DNA of 64,000 bases from Hyperoplus lanceolatus (GCA_026929865.2 CM049410.1:20430001-20494000), one strand, 5' to 3'. Numbered from the stretch's first letter, positions 11,797 to 23,520 are shown. Numbers and translations: made by a program. Notes: a model not told the origin generated them from the letters alone.

Positions 11797-12420
11797 TCTA
11801 AATGTCTTCCAATCATTCCCTTAGAACACTATGTTTTGTAGAATATTCTAGTTGTACCATTTCTTTTTTTACTTTTGCAAAAACCTGAAATGGCAAAATA
11901 AAATTAAAAATCTGAAGCGTTTACATTTTGTTTTCATGTGTCTAGATCAACTGTAGTGGATCAACCTTTCACAAAAAAAAATCTGTATGAGACTTTTAAA
12001 GCCATCCAAAGTACTGAATACAGCTGTGTTTTGCATAAAGCACATCTGTGTGTTGTTGCTGCTAGGAAAGAGTAATTCAAAGATGCATGTGTGTATTGTT
12101 TTGATGCTAAAAACAGTTTTGAAATGGGATTTTTAGGTTTTGTTTCAAGAGTTTCGTTTTGCCGTATAAGTTAGAAGTTTATCTCCATGTGCTTTGTCCT
12201 ATTCGGCCTGTGTGTTAAGTTTTGACACAGTGGGCCAAAGTCTGCAACATGTGTGTAAGCATTCGGCAAAAACTGTAAGGATGTGCTGCGCACTTCAGTT
12301 CTAATTAGAAGTATTTATGTGAACTAATATAAAGATAACTATGCTACTAGTAGTTAATTCAGTATGTCAGAACCATAGTTTCCAGGAATATATTATATTT
12401 TCAAAGACAGATACTGCTTT

Positions 12421-12465
12421 ATCCATCCATCCACCCATCCATCCATCCATCCATCCATCCATCCA
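12421..12465. repeat. (ATCC)n microsatellite
   Basis: About eleven ATCC units with one interruption (ACCC). Confidence 0.95.
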
Positions 12466-12884
12466 CCTTAGTGAACATCTCAGTAGCCTATTACAGACAG
12501 CATAATACAAACAGAAAAACATACATTTTGACATGTAAATACAACAATCATCGTCATTAAATCTTTTATATCACAGAGAGAAAGTATGAAAGAAAATATC
12601 TTATCAAACATGTCTGATAATTTTATCCTGATTTCATATTATTGAAAGAAAGGTTTGATAGTAAAACTGCTCAGCTCACCAATTAACACATTGTATTTTG
12701 ATTGTGTAAGCCATGACAAAGTGTTAAAATGACACATTGAAAGTACAAGGGGTTATTTGTCTGACTGGCTCTTGGCCCGTATAAGTTACTTCTTGCATTT
12801 ACTGCTCCTAGCTGTTTTCTTGGAAATCTCAGAAATCTATATAACCATAATGTAAAAAACATCATATGGCATTGTTATGGGAGG

Positions 12885-13055
12885 TCATCGGGCCACTCTT
12901 TATTCTATTTCCAGTGTTTGTGCTAAGCTAAGCTAACTAGCTGCAGTTCCCTCACAATTACTGAACAGATACAAAAGTGATATTAATCTTCTCGTATAGC
13001 TCTTGCAACAACATTTGAGAAACATATTTCTGAAAAATTACAAATGATTCCTTTT
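12885..13055 (-). repeat. Fish MITE fragment (GGAATAGTTTGA family)
   Basis: Read on the minus strand it contains AGTTAGCTTAGCTTAGCACA and then ...CTGGAAATAG, the central part of a family whose near-complete copy is at 31020-31321. Terminal sequence is not preserved here. Confidence 0.5.
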
Positions 13056-13917
13056 ACCTTCTGTTATTTCATTTACATCTGTATATCTAATTTATTGAAA
13101 CTAAATCTGTACAAACAACAAACAAAACCATTATGCCAATAATATATGCATAAATGGGGATGATGCATTGCCTAAACACAGTATTGTTTTTCCATTCACA
13201 ACATCTGACTCATGATTCAAGATGAAAACAGACCGATTGGCGGGTCAGAGGCCGGCAATGTGGACTCAGGCACCTGTGAGTCCTCCTGTATATCCCAAGC
13301 ACTCTGGCAGTCATTTCACCGCGAGTGTCGGTTCACTTTGGCTGTTACTTGTGTGTGTCTGTCTGCAGGCATTTAGCAATGAGGCGCCCACCAGTCTGCA
13401 TCTGTCTGTCTGCAGCCGGGGAGCCTGGGCCCTTCCAGTGCCCTATCCATAAGAGAGCTGAGCCCAGCAGGCAGCCCACACAGATGCTGTGCATATACTG
13501 ACAAAAGGACATCCGCCTACACCGTGTTTTCTGAGTGATTCCCTGGCTCACGTAACGGTGAAAGAAAAAAAAGATTGTGAAGTGCATGATCAGTGGAGGT
13601 TGGAAAGTGTTTAGAGAAATACTTGCCTCAGTTGCTGTAAAACTTTTCATTAGTGGATGTGCAGAGTCAAAAAAGGAGGGTCAAAGGTTGTGAGCTGGTT
13701 TATGATTTGCGATCGATGTTGCAGGGAAAGGGATCTTTTCAATAAACTGGGGCTGAAGGTGCTTCATTCCTTTGAACGCCATCGCATCTATGAGGGTGAG
13801 TAGAGGGTAGATGAAGTGCCCTCACACACAGGAGGCACTGGCTCTGCTATTATTGCAGGTTGTGTTATTGATGTTATAAAACAATAGAAGCATGACACTC
13901 ACACAGAGACACACACA

Positions 13918-13920
<3 letters not shown>
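13056..13920. other. Intergenic, no gene recognised
   Basis: Moderate-GC unique sequence around 13220-13500 with short overlapping frames; no domain or splice structure I can support. Confidence 0.4.

Positions 13921-13994
<74 letters not shown>
13921..13994. repeat. (CA)n microsatellite
   Basis: About 37 CA units; the upstream 13900-13920 is an imperfect extension. Confidence 0.97.
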
Positions 13995-13996
<2 letters not shown>

Positions 13997-15933
13997 TTGT
14001 ACTCAAAATTTTCATTAGGTTTTGATCCACCACAAAATCCGCCATAAGCTTATTATCTCGACAGGTTGATAATGGCTCGCTAACCCAGGAATTCATTCAC
14101 GAGCTCGTATTAGTAGTATATTAATTCTAAAAACCCTGTTAATTTTGAATTCACCGTTTGAAAAATCAATATTACTGTAATGAAGAAGAACACTTCAATG
14201 GCCGGTAAGCCATCAACATCTAGGAGGGCCAACTGGTATTGAGTTGTGTGCAAAAAGTACAACTCTAGCAAGCGAAACTCATCTGCATTGAACCGTATGC
14301 CCAGCATAAGTCCTATATTGGCCAAGTCATTGAAAATAATGAAAACAATCAATTGCTGTGCCTTCCAATGGGGTTGCCAAGTTTTTACTCTAGAGCGTTT
14401 TGTTGAAATGAGTTTTTAATATTCTGTATATGCACCTCTTTTTAAAGAGCTCTAGTTAATTTGAAGAAATCAGATGGCTTCAGGCTCATAGGGCTGCTTT
14501 AATTAAACTTAAATACGGAATTAAAGGAACATGTTTAATAAATCAATGATTTATGGTGAAAATTATTAAAGTGAATGTTAATTTTTGCCATATCCAAACT
14601 CCAATTACGTTTTCCCCTTATCCTGTGAGCAAATATGAAGGTGCTTACGACCAAACACGGTTATACAAGTAGTGAAGTCATGAGCCTTGAATAGCATAAG
14701 CTGCTAACTGCTATCTGGCAAATTTTAGTTACAGCAAGTCACCACAACAAAATACAAATATTGAGCTGGCACAGAAAGCGCTGCAGTTTTTTTACTTTTC
14801 AAATACTTCCATTTGTTGATCCGTGACATTCGCATGAAGAATGTGTCAGTCATACAAATTGGTGAGTTCTTGCAAGAAATCAAAGCTGTTGTCCCAGGTG
14901 ACCCTTGGTAAATATACAAATATGGGCTGGCCCGTGAAGTTTCTTTTACATGGCAAAACTCAACCTTCTTTATTGCTGTCATCTAGCGACATGGAAGATG
15001 GCTCTTGTGTATTTGACTGCACAGTGGCTTGCCGTGTACATTTTTTTTTTTTTGACAGCTTGATGACATTTTGATCACTCCTGAAATCCTCTTTGCTTAA
15101 CTCTGTATCGTTTATGTTGCATTTACTGCTACTGATACTCAATGGTATTTCTGAAAACATGCACAGAAACAGTATACTTTGCTTAAACACAACAGTAGTT
15201 GGACCAATAATCCTAGGTTGCTACTTAATACCAACAAAGCACTTTCCGTACTCATTTGACCCATACAATGTTCCTTCACTTCTATCACTTCTAGCACATT
15301 GCGTTGCTTGCCTGTGACAGAATAGCAATAACACCTGATTCTTGCCATCTGAAACATCTGTGTATCCCCCATAAGGCTTGCACCGTGGTAAGCCTGAACT
15401 TTATTTTGATTAGGCTTGTGGCAAGCGGTAATAATCATGCGTCTCTTTTTGTAAGAGCTGCTCTCTGAGGAAAACACATTGAATCAAGTGACTTCATCAG
15501 CAGGGGGTCTCTCTTAAAGGAGACTACACAGAAGCTAACGGAAAAAAAATAATCCGAAAGTCTCTTCTGGCTTTATGAAAGGCTTAATGTCGAGGAATTG
15601 AAAAAGCAGCTACAGTAAGCTTGCAAAAGCAACCTTTTTCATAATTACTCTACATTTTAAAGATTGCTGTAAGTCCATGAAACTATTGAGGGTGGCAGGA
15701 AGAGTTATGAATATACCCACATGGAGTATTTACAAAGGTTACAAATCAGCAGCAGCAATACGGGCAGCAGCTGGTAATGCTGCAATAATCAATCTGCTGT
15801 CTACTCGCTTGTTACGTCACAGTGAAATAGTTTCATATTTTCCCACACAGACTCATGAAAGTAAGAGGTTTTTACCTATAGTTGCAGAGGATAACTTCGA
15901 CTCATTACATTTTGTTACAAGCATTGTTTAGTA
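13995..15933. other. Intergenic, no gene recognised
   Basis: AT-rich sequence with no frame above 112 codons and no known repeat recognised. Confidence 0.45.
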
Positions 15934-16035
15934 GTATTTTATTTTTATTTTTATTTAACCTTTATTTAACCAGGCAAAATTGCTTGAGGTCAAATGACCT
16001 CTTTTCCGAGCAAGGCCTGGCCAAAATGGCAGCAG
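15934..16035 (-). repeat. Retroposon 3' tail (ACCAGG/TTTAT type)
   Basis: TTTATTTAACCTTTATTTAACCAGG followed by GGCCTGGCCAAAATGGCAGC is a very common teleost interspersed repeat end. Read on the minus strand it ends in AT-rich (TAAATAAA)-like simple sequence, as LINE/SINE 3' tails do. Similar sequences occur at 40188, with its continuation at 43721, and at 33325. Confidence 0.55.
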
Positions 16036-16469
16036 CTAGAATGAATAAAATAAAAGACAAGAAGAAAGCACAGACATGAAGGTGGCTTGAGTAAATGAGG
16101 GACTGAAACAGAGGAAGGGTTTTAATGATGAATGAGTTTGGTGTCACACATGCAAACCCAAGAGCCCCACAGACATTAGCAGCATGTAGGAGGGACCGCT
16201 GAGAACAGCTCCTGCTTTGTTTCCGGCCTGCAGCTCTCATGTGTAAAGCAATGCAGCAGCATATGGAGGCATTCAGCTGAAAAGCCCACCGGCTTCTTCA
16301 GTAAATAGAACATAAAGCACTACTTTGATCTGCATGTACTGTATATCACCATACCTTTTGACTTTGAGCCTGATAAAAGGTTACTTAATAATGTTTGACA
16401 CCAAGGGAAATGCTTTGCGTTCTGGCTAAAAGTTGTATGATAAGATCAATACAATTCTTATATCCATAC

Positions 16470-16640
16470 TCTAAATATTAGTTTAGCTTAGCTTGTCAAT
16501 CGGATTGGCTCTGTCCAATGGTAACGGAATCTCTAATTCAAACATTTGTGTATGTTTAATCCATACAAGAAGCAGAATGTAAAAACAAAACGTTAGGTTT
16601 ATACAGGGTCACGTGTCCGACTGTGTTAACCCCTGTTTTA
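16470..16640 (+). repeat. Fish MITE fragment (GGAATAGTTTGA family)
   Basis: TTTAGCTTAGCTTG, then GGCTCTGTCCAATGGTAAC, then GTTTAATCCATACAAGAAGC match the central and right part of the same family as 12885-13055 (opposite strand) and 31020-31321. The ends are missing. Confidence 0.5.
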
Positions 16641-17815
16641 ATTTTTTTGATTTTTTTCTCCCACTTCAGTTTTGACAGGATCTCAAACTTTTAACAGAAA
16701 CAAATCTTAAATTACTTTGTTATTGCCAAGGAGACATTTCTCTCTCCCGACTACAGTTTTGTTTCGTAGCTTTGTTCAAATCAACAGTAGCTTCTTCAAT
16801 CACAGGCTAACGTGACCCTGCGAGGCCACCACACAGACAGGTGTCACTGGAGCGGGACAGATGCAATCAACTGTAATCCTGCCTCGTATTTCAGAGACGC
16901 CATATTACGAAACCATTCAAAATTATTCAGTCGCCTGTTGACCCTTACCTCTTACTACTGGCGATGAATGCACCCAAAGCTAACAACACCTACAATCTTT
17001 TTTACATCCTCAGTGAGTGGGTTTGTGTGATTGGGGGGGGGGGCTTTCTATTGATTATGTCATCCAAGTCAAGGGCAAAAAACCAGAACAGACCAGTTAA
17101 TGGCAAGCATATGGGCTGGCTGAGCTTATTTTTTAATTGAACGACGAAATTTGTGGGTTTTACAATGGCAATTCAACATTTTAGGTTCATTTTCAATGTG
17201 TTGTTTCTGCTGCAAGGTTATCATTGTGGTTGTCCCCTGAGCAGAGAGAACAGACTGATTATACAAATAAGCACCGTTGGGTATAATGTCGGCCATTTGT
17301 GCTCTTACCCCATTAACGATTCTCGCTCCCATATATTTCAAAGCTGCTTCACTTGATGACACTCCAGGGGAACGGATGTGTTCCGATGAATTTACAGAGA
17401 ACCCTGGCTCAGTGCAAAGTCTTCAGCTGTACAGCGAGTGGTTCAAAGCATAGCATAGTTAAACAGCATGTACCGGACTACACAATAACACATGAGTATC
17501 CATTATTATGCAAATCAGTGCATTCTTTTTTCAGGGCTCCATGATTTATTTTTTCAATTATACAGTTTCCCCTGTCACCTTACAAGTTCTCTTTCCTCTT
17601 TCATTGTTAATTCAACAACAACTACATTACACCCTGGGCTAAATTAAAGTCCAAAAGGGAGTTTCAGAGGAAGCCTTCGAGTATTTGGTTTTGCTATGCC
17701 ACACTAAATGAAGAAATTCCATTAAAAAATGTATAATTCCTGGGTGAAAATGTGCATGCTGCTGATTGCTGGTTACATGGCAACGTAAAAATGTTCTCCA
17801 ATTTAATTTACTTTC
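16641..17815. other. Intergenic, no gene recognised
   Basis: Includes a run of eleven G at about 17032-17042. No gene or repeat family recognised. Confidence 0.45.
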
Positions 17816-18209
17816 TTAAAGGTGCTGTAAGCGGAATGGTTCTTTTAGCTAACATCCTGTCAGTTACTGCAGTTAGCAGTCCCCTCGTCACCACATTAAT
17901 GCACTGTGGTCTTCAAGCAGCGAGTTATCTAGCATCATCTCAGATCCATAAGTGTGATAAAACATGATAAAAACCATCAAAACAGAAGGATTTTTACCTG
18001 CTCCGCCATTGTAGGCACATAAACATTCACCCATCTGTCGCTCTGGGGTGCACCGGCAGTGACACCACGAGTGAGACAGGTGTCGATTTGTAGTGTTCTT
18101 TATTGTGATTGGATATTATTTTCGGGATCCTCGGAAAAGTTTATTTGCCGATTACATGCAGAGCAGCTGACAGAGAGATTGGCTTTATGAAACAAGCACA
18201 TTATGTAAG

Positions 18210-20075
18210 TGTAGGGGGTCAAACCTATGGACAGCTCTGTGCCGCCACCGTGCGGCCAAAACACTGCAGTACACCCTTACCTCTTCAGGTGGGCGTACCC
18301 AAACGCTAGCTACGCTTAAAAGGATGCCCAGCGGCTCCTTCTTTCTTTCTGGTAATCGGCTGTTTGCTGATACACCTATAGAAACAACAAGTCTGTACAG
18401 ATCTACAAGGGCCCTCTTCAGCCCTGAATCAACCACCACGTGTTTTACTAAGGCTATCGCCTGCGGCCGCGGCGATCTCTAAAGCAACGAAGTGTTGAAG
18501 CTGTTCCGTTGGAACGACCAGAAGAACACTGGAAACAGGCGGTTTACCCAGAAACCTGCCTTTGGACCAAGGACGTAAGCCGGTCGAATTGGTCTTCGAT
18601 CGCAACCACACCATACGAGAAGCAGGCGGGTTTATCCAGAAACTTAGCCTCTCGGACCGCGGACTGGATAGCCGATCGAGTGATCTCCGACCGCCATCCC
18701 CGCACCAAATCAGCTGCGCCCTCTTGCCTTTTTCCTGCGATCTGACACCGCAGAGATCACCTCACCCGCTCATCGCCGTCTCGTAGGCCCCTTTCTTCCG
18801 TCCTGGAAAGGAGTGGACTACCCGCCACGACGACGAAGCAGTGGGAATTAAGTTTCCCCAAGTGAGATTTTGGCTTTATAATTACCTGGGCAGATGTTTA
18901 GTTATTATTTACTTTTTAAGGTGTGAGCAATACTGTTTATTTTCGAATTTGTGTTTGCTATTTTGAAACAAGCTGTGTGATCAATCTCCGTTTGTCTTCT
19001 CCCCCACGGAGCGCCAGAACGGAAAGCTCGATCTTTCCATTCACGCTGCAGTGTGGTTTCAGGTCTGCTGTATGTTTTAAAAACCTAACACCTTTCTTCT
19101 CCCCCCCCCTCTCCGCGTCCAAGCGTGGCCTTTCCTCCTCTTCCTCTCCTGCACGCACGTACACACACGTTAGATGGTAGCCTTGATCAGATAGAATTGG
19201 TGCTAAGATCTTTGGTAGAATCCCTTTTTAAAGAGCTAGTGTTTGTTCGAAATTCCCCGCCTCAAATATCATCCGTCAGGTCCTTTGTTCCAAAGGTAGA
19301 CGCCCTTTTGAGCACCCGTGGTAATCACTTCCCCCATCGGGGAAAGTAGGATAGCCTAGCCTAGCCTAGCCATCCAGGGACGCCATTTTGTGGCATTACT
19401 AACCTAACTTATTTCGGGTCGCCATTTTGTGTCTGTCGCCCCAAGTCACGTGGGAGCTTCCCCGTCCCCTTTTTCCTTGCTCCACACACACACACACTCA
19501 CACACACACACACACACACACTCACACACACACACTCACTCACTCACTCACTCACTCACTCACACACACACACATTGGTACATAGCTGTATAAACAACAA
19601 TGTTCTAGACGTTTTTCTTTGATTAAGTGTATTTGCTTTATGCATGTATAAAACGGATGTTACCTTAAGTTTCATCGTGGTTAAAATAAATGTTCTTATA
19701 TTGTAACCAGAAGTGTTTGTGATTTATTTGTGTGGATATTATTGGAGTGTCAACAATCAACAAGTGAAAGACTCTGTAGCCTTCAGTGTTAAGATCATAT
19801 TACCAAATTTATAATAGTAACTACTTGATTACATTATTTTATGGAAATGATCTTTGAGACTAGGATTTGCTAGTGTTGATTTGTTTAACTGAGCGTTAAG
19901 CTAATCAACATTTCTAAATAAATCCTTTGATTAAACGAGACAATTTGCTATTACTTTTCCATTCTTCCATGAATGGTGGTGCCCCTTTTGAACTTTAAGA
20001 AATTATTAAAGTATTATTAATCATCAGATTAATTTCTAATAGCTGAATTAATCTGAACCACCTGTACCCGCTACA
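18210..20075 (+). repeat. 5' LTR (1866 bp)
   Basis: Bounded by TGTAG...CTACA. It carries a TATA-like TTAAAAGG near 18318, an AATAAA at 19685-19690 followed by a GT-rich stretch (the likely R/U5 polyadenylation region), and a CA/CACT microsatellite at about 19484-19573. Relative to the 3' LTR it lacks about 28 bp just upstream of the TATA-like box. Several short frames in it are probably not coding. Confidence 0.9.
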
Positions 20076-20079
20076 TAAA

Positions 20080-20097
20080 TGGTGCCCCGTGTGAGGC
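20080..20097 (+). promoter_or_regulatory. Candidate primer-binding site
   Basis: Four bases after the 5' LTR comes TGGTGCCCCGTGTGAGGC. It begins with TGG as expected for pairing with a tRNA CCA end. The first bases match a tRNA-His type site (TGGTGCC), and there is partial resemblance to a tRNA-Lys type site; the primer tRNA is unresolved. Confidence 0.6.
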
Positions 20098-20464
20098 TTG
20101 TTGAATTGTTGATTTTCCTACTAATATTCCTACAAATGATTGTTAAACTTGTGGTTACAATTTTTGAAAAAATAGAATAGAGCTTAACTCTGTTCTGTTG
20201 GAAATTGGAACTGCCAAGGCTAAAGTCTAGTTGTGTTGTTATTTTTGTTACACTGTGTGCTAAGTTGTGTGTCCAAGATAGTGTTAGTTTTGAGTTATAT
20301 GGTTGATAAATCTGCCTCAGAGATTGATTGAGATTTTTCATTGTGGTTTTGTTTAACCCCTATAACGTTTAAATAACAGTAGTTTTAAAACACAGTTGTC
20401 CAGCAAGTTGAAATTAGCATATCGAATCAAAATAAGTAAAAGTATAATACTAAAAGCCGATTGT

Positions 20465-20855
20465 GAGACACAGAAGTTTTATCTTCTGTGCGTTTGATAT
20501 ACAATTTTCTTTGGAAATTGGTTGTAAGTCACAGACGTGTGCATTTTGATATCTATAGTTTTCCTTTGGAAAGCTGTTGGTTAGTCACAGACGGTGGTAA
20601 TTCCTCTGTGCGTTTTAAATATATATACAGTTTTCGTGGGGAAAATTAGTAGTAAGTCACAGACGGTGTTGATTCACGTGTGCGTTTTGATATATATACA
20701 GTTTTTTCCAAGAAAAGCTGATTGGTTAGTCACAGACTGGGGTGTCCCTCTGTGCAGGTTGATATATACAATTCTCCGTTGGGAAAATTGGTTGTAAGTC
20801 ACAGACGGTAAGTCCTCTGTGCGTCTTGATATAGATATTTTCTTCGGAAAATAAC
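20465..20855 (+). repeat. Six tandem hairpin units in the LTR-element leader
   Basis: Six units of about 56-73 bp, most starting GTCACAGAC. Each has one potential stem CACAGA...TCTGTG and a second TTTTC...GAAAA stem. Unit 1 pairs CACAGAAG (20469-20476) with CTTCTGTG (20483-20490). Unit 6 contains TATTTTC-TTCG-GAAAATA (20836-20853), a stem closed by a C(UUCG)G tetraloop. Stems in units 2 and 4 are partly decayed. It lies between the primer-binding site and the ORF, where retroelement packaging or translation signals usually sit. Confidence 0.85.
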
Positions 20856-20976
20856 TGGGGTCTTGGAACTCCAAAAAGGGTGTTAAAACTAACACTTTGT
20901 GAAGTGATTTCAGTCCCTAACTGGGGGGACGTTGTTGTTGTCTCTTCTGCAAACTCATATGTCCTAACAGGGAGAT

Positions 20977-22575
20977 ATGAGTGAGCCCATCTTTTCAAGG
21001 GATGGGGGTGCAACCTTCGACCTTGAAACGTTGTCTGCCCTGGTGTCACGAATAACCAGCTTCCCACATACACAGGGGGACAAGATAGAGCGCATGACCC
21101 TGCCGGAGTGTGAAGCTAAAATTGATAGCTCTGTGCGCTATATAAATAAGGCAGATGGAAAAAGCACCATCCAAGATTTGGTCGGAGAGTTGTTGCTGTT
21201 GGTAATGCATAGAACAGAGATGCACGACTCAGAACTGCGTATTGAAATGGAGGCTATTAAGCAAGCTAGCAGAGGCAGAAGCAGCCTCCATGACAGGCTT
21301 AGAGATCTGGCTGCCTCCATTCAAACCAGGGATAACGAGGACTCTGCTCAGGGCCCAGTTGTCCGGAGTAAAGTGTCACCGCATGGGTCTTCAGATCCCA
21401 AAAAGACATCTTTTAAGAAGTCACGTTCTGACTGTTCTTCTTCTTCTTCTCCGTCTTCCTCTCGTGCTTCTTCACCAGAGAGGAAGAGTGACACCCGTTC
21501 ACCTGACCGTAAACCCAGGTCCAAGCAGCCTTCCTCTTCCCGTTCACCTGATCGTGAACGAAGGGCCAAACACAGCTCCTCTTCTCATTCACAGCTGGAG
21601 CTTGAAGGCTGTGACAGTCCATCCGAGTCGGTCACAACCGTCATACCGATGGACCAACAGGTCCCCTTTTCACCATTAAAGGGGGGGTGTAAGCAGGTTC
21701 ACAGTTTACTGGAGTCAGACTCAGTAATCAGGCCGGTGGCCCGGGGAGTGCCATACCCTGGGAAACCAGTGCCGGCCGTGCCCTGTGATAGGAGCCTGGT
21801 CAGCCACTCACACTCAGAGGCAGCCTTCACAGAATATGCTTTACTGAAAACCAAGGTCCAGGAAAGGGCACTCTTTCAGGACTTTCCTCTCTTGGTACTG
21901 TGGCCAGAAGAGTCTGGACTCGCACAGCCCTGCAGTCAGCTTTTCCAGAACTCACAGCTTTTAGCCTCTGGGCTCAAAGGCTATTCTCTTCTTCCTGTGA
22001 AATCATCACAGAGCCCACTACAGGCCATCGGAACGGGCATGCTTCCCTGGCCAAGTGGAGAGAACCGGTTCACGCCCCTCAGAAGCGTGCAACCAGCATT
22101 TGTCCCCTCACTTCCTTTGAGGGAAGACCCTCTTACTTCAGGCCCGACTCTTCTCCCAGAAACACCTGACTCACAGGCTTTGTCTCAACCATTGCCATGT
22201 TTCGTCGGATTAGACCTGACAGTCCTTTCTTTTCCCCCGGTTGAGCTCAGCAACCGCTCAGCAATCTTGCTGGTCCAGAACCAGACTACTGCCAAGTCAG
22301 CAGGGACTGCAGGCCGACCCCTCGGTGGGCCAATCCACAGCTCCGGCCCTGTGTTCACGCCAGCAGCATGGCTCTTGGGTGAACCGCCTCCCCTGACAAG
22401 GAGGATGAGCCTTAGCGCCATCTCTATCACCCTCCAGGGTGAATTGTTTGCTGAGGTTCTACTGGAAGTGCTATCAGACATGGTCTTATATGCCCTCGCT
22501 TTGTCTCAGGTGTTGCAGTCTCAGGCAGTTTCTTTAGGTACTCACAGGACTGTAGAGCTACTAAAACCCTTTTAA
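20977..22575 (+). CDS. Gag-position ORF of unknown function (LTR element)
   Basis: A 532-residue open frame, the only long one in the LTR element. The first ~130 residues are charged and partly helical in appearance (DLVGELLLLVMHRTEMHDSE, then SSLHDRLRDLAASI). Residues about 150-213 are a Ser/Arg-rich tract with repeated RSPDR motifs, resembling nucleic-acid-binding basic tails. The rest is Pro/Ser/Leu-rich. I see no CCHC zinc knuckle, no D-S/T-G protease site and no polymerase motif. Its position after the leader suggests a gag-like structural protein, but no homology is recognised; the C-terminal half may be a former other-frame region that stays open by chance. The start was chosen as the first Met, just after the leader repeats. 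Confidence 0.5.
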   Translation: MSEPIFSRDGGATFDLETLSALVSRITSFPHTQGDKIERMTLPECEAKIDSSVRYINKADGKSTIQDLVGELLLLVMHRTEMHDSELRIEMEAIKQASRGRSSLHDRLRDLAASIQTRDNEDSAQGPVVRSKVSPHGSSDPKKTSFKKSRSDCSSSSSPSSSRASSPERKSDTRSPDRKPRSKQPSSSRSPDRERRAKHSSSSHSQLELEGCDSPSESVTTVIPMDQQVPFSPLKGGCKQVHSLLESDSVIRPVARGVPYPGKPVPAVPCDRSLVSHSHSEAAFTEYALLKTKVQERALFQDFPLLVLWPEESGLAQPCSQLFQNSQLLASGLKGYSLLPVKSSQSPLQAIGTGMLPWPSGENRFTPLRSVQPAFVPSLPLREDPLTSGPTLLPETPDSQALSQPLPCFVGLDLTVLSFPPVELSNRSAILLVQNQTTAKSAGTAGRPLGGPIHSSGPVFTPAAWLLGEPPPLTRRMSLSAISITLQGELFAEVLLEVLSDMVLYALALSQVLQSQAVSLGTHRTVELLKPF

Positions 22576-23507
22576 AGTGGCGTTGGACGCCCGACCACTG
22601 TCCACCCGCAAAAAGGGGGGGTAGGACACACCTCAGCATGTCCACCACTAGTTAGGTAGCAGGGTCTCCATGTTAGAATCCATAACCCTGACTACAAATA
22701 CACTAACTTCTCCATACTGATTTCATATGACATCATGATACTATCACTAAATTATCAAACTATATTCTTGAGCTGTCCCACCAAGGGCCACTGTACGCCT
22801 AGTGTCCTCCACCATCTCAGTCCAGAGGCCTCTAAGATCGAGATGATGGACGCATTAAGAGGTTAAAACCTCCTTATTGACAACACCCTTTGCCAGAATC
22901 CCTTGGCTGAAGGAACTAAATTCGTATTATTACAAATTAATCTAAATTAGTCCCTGTCAATGTACCAAGATAGTTTTGAGACAGCCTTCGGGTTCATGCT
23001 TAGTGATTGTATTATCATGACATTATTTGCATTTTCCATGCAACCAATACAGGTACGGCACAATACATTGAATGATATTACACAGATCAAACCACTTTTT
23101 AAGCAAGACACAAACACCATCACCATACTGATTCCAGCTACCCAAGCTATCAGTTCCTTTCTTTTCCTGTCCCTTTTTCTCTCTACTCAGGAGCGAACCC
23201 CCCAGGAAAGAGCTGTGATGTGACTGTTGTGTTATTGGTTTTTCCTGTTTTATTTTTCTTTTATTTGTGTGGTATTATGAATTGTTTTGATAGTCAGTTA
23301 ACATCTGCCCAGATGTGCCAAAGTCTTTAGAACTGCCCAGGTTATGCCAAAATCTCTAAGAACTGTGAAAATACCCTCAGGATATACCACTCCAAGGTGC
23401 CTTCATCGTGGACCATGGATTATAACAGACATTGTCATCAGGAACTTTGAACTGTTTAACCCTTTTGTTTTGATCCCAACGCAGGTCCCCCTAACCCACA
23501 TTGAGAC
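22576..23507 (+). other. LTR-element interior without recognisable coding
   Basis: Between the long ORF and the purine tract. It holds frames of 87 and 104 codons (22960-23223 and 23344 onward, the latter running into the LTR). Neither shows pol or env motifs. It probably represents remnants or spacer left after internal deletion. Confidence 0.5.
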
Positions 23508-23520
23508 CAAAATGGGGGGA
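23508..23520 (+). promoter_or_regulatory. Polypurine tract
   Basis: CAAAATGGGGGGA, almost all purine, ends directly at the TGTAG start of the 3' LTR, the expected place for plus-strand priming. Confidence 0.8.

Larger units (their letters stand above)
10808..12277 (+). mobile_element. IS630/Tc1-like element with CAGTTTTTGCC ends
   Basis: TA then CAGTTTTTGCCTAATGCTTA at the left is matched by CAGTTTTTGCCGAATGCTTA (reverse complement) then TA at the right; the inverted repeat continues through CACAC. Inside are two decayed copies of the end of a transposase (about 11386-11476 and 11701-11796). The TA duplication and encoded residues fit the IS630-Tc1-mariner superfamily. At 1.47 kb with broken frames it is non-autonomous. 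Confidence 0.8.

Noticed and set aside
11370..11816. 148-codon minus-strand frame
   Set aside because: It is antisense to the decayed plus-strand transposase motifs of the 10.8-12.3 kb element and shows no domain of its own.
20465..20855. CRISPR-like array
   Set aside because: The units are near-contiguous repeats with no unique spacers, lie in a eukaryotic retroelement, and vary in length.
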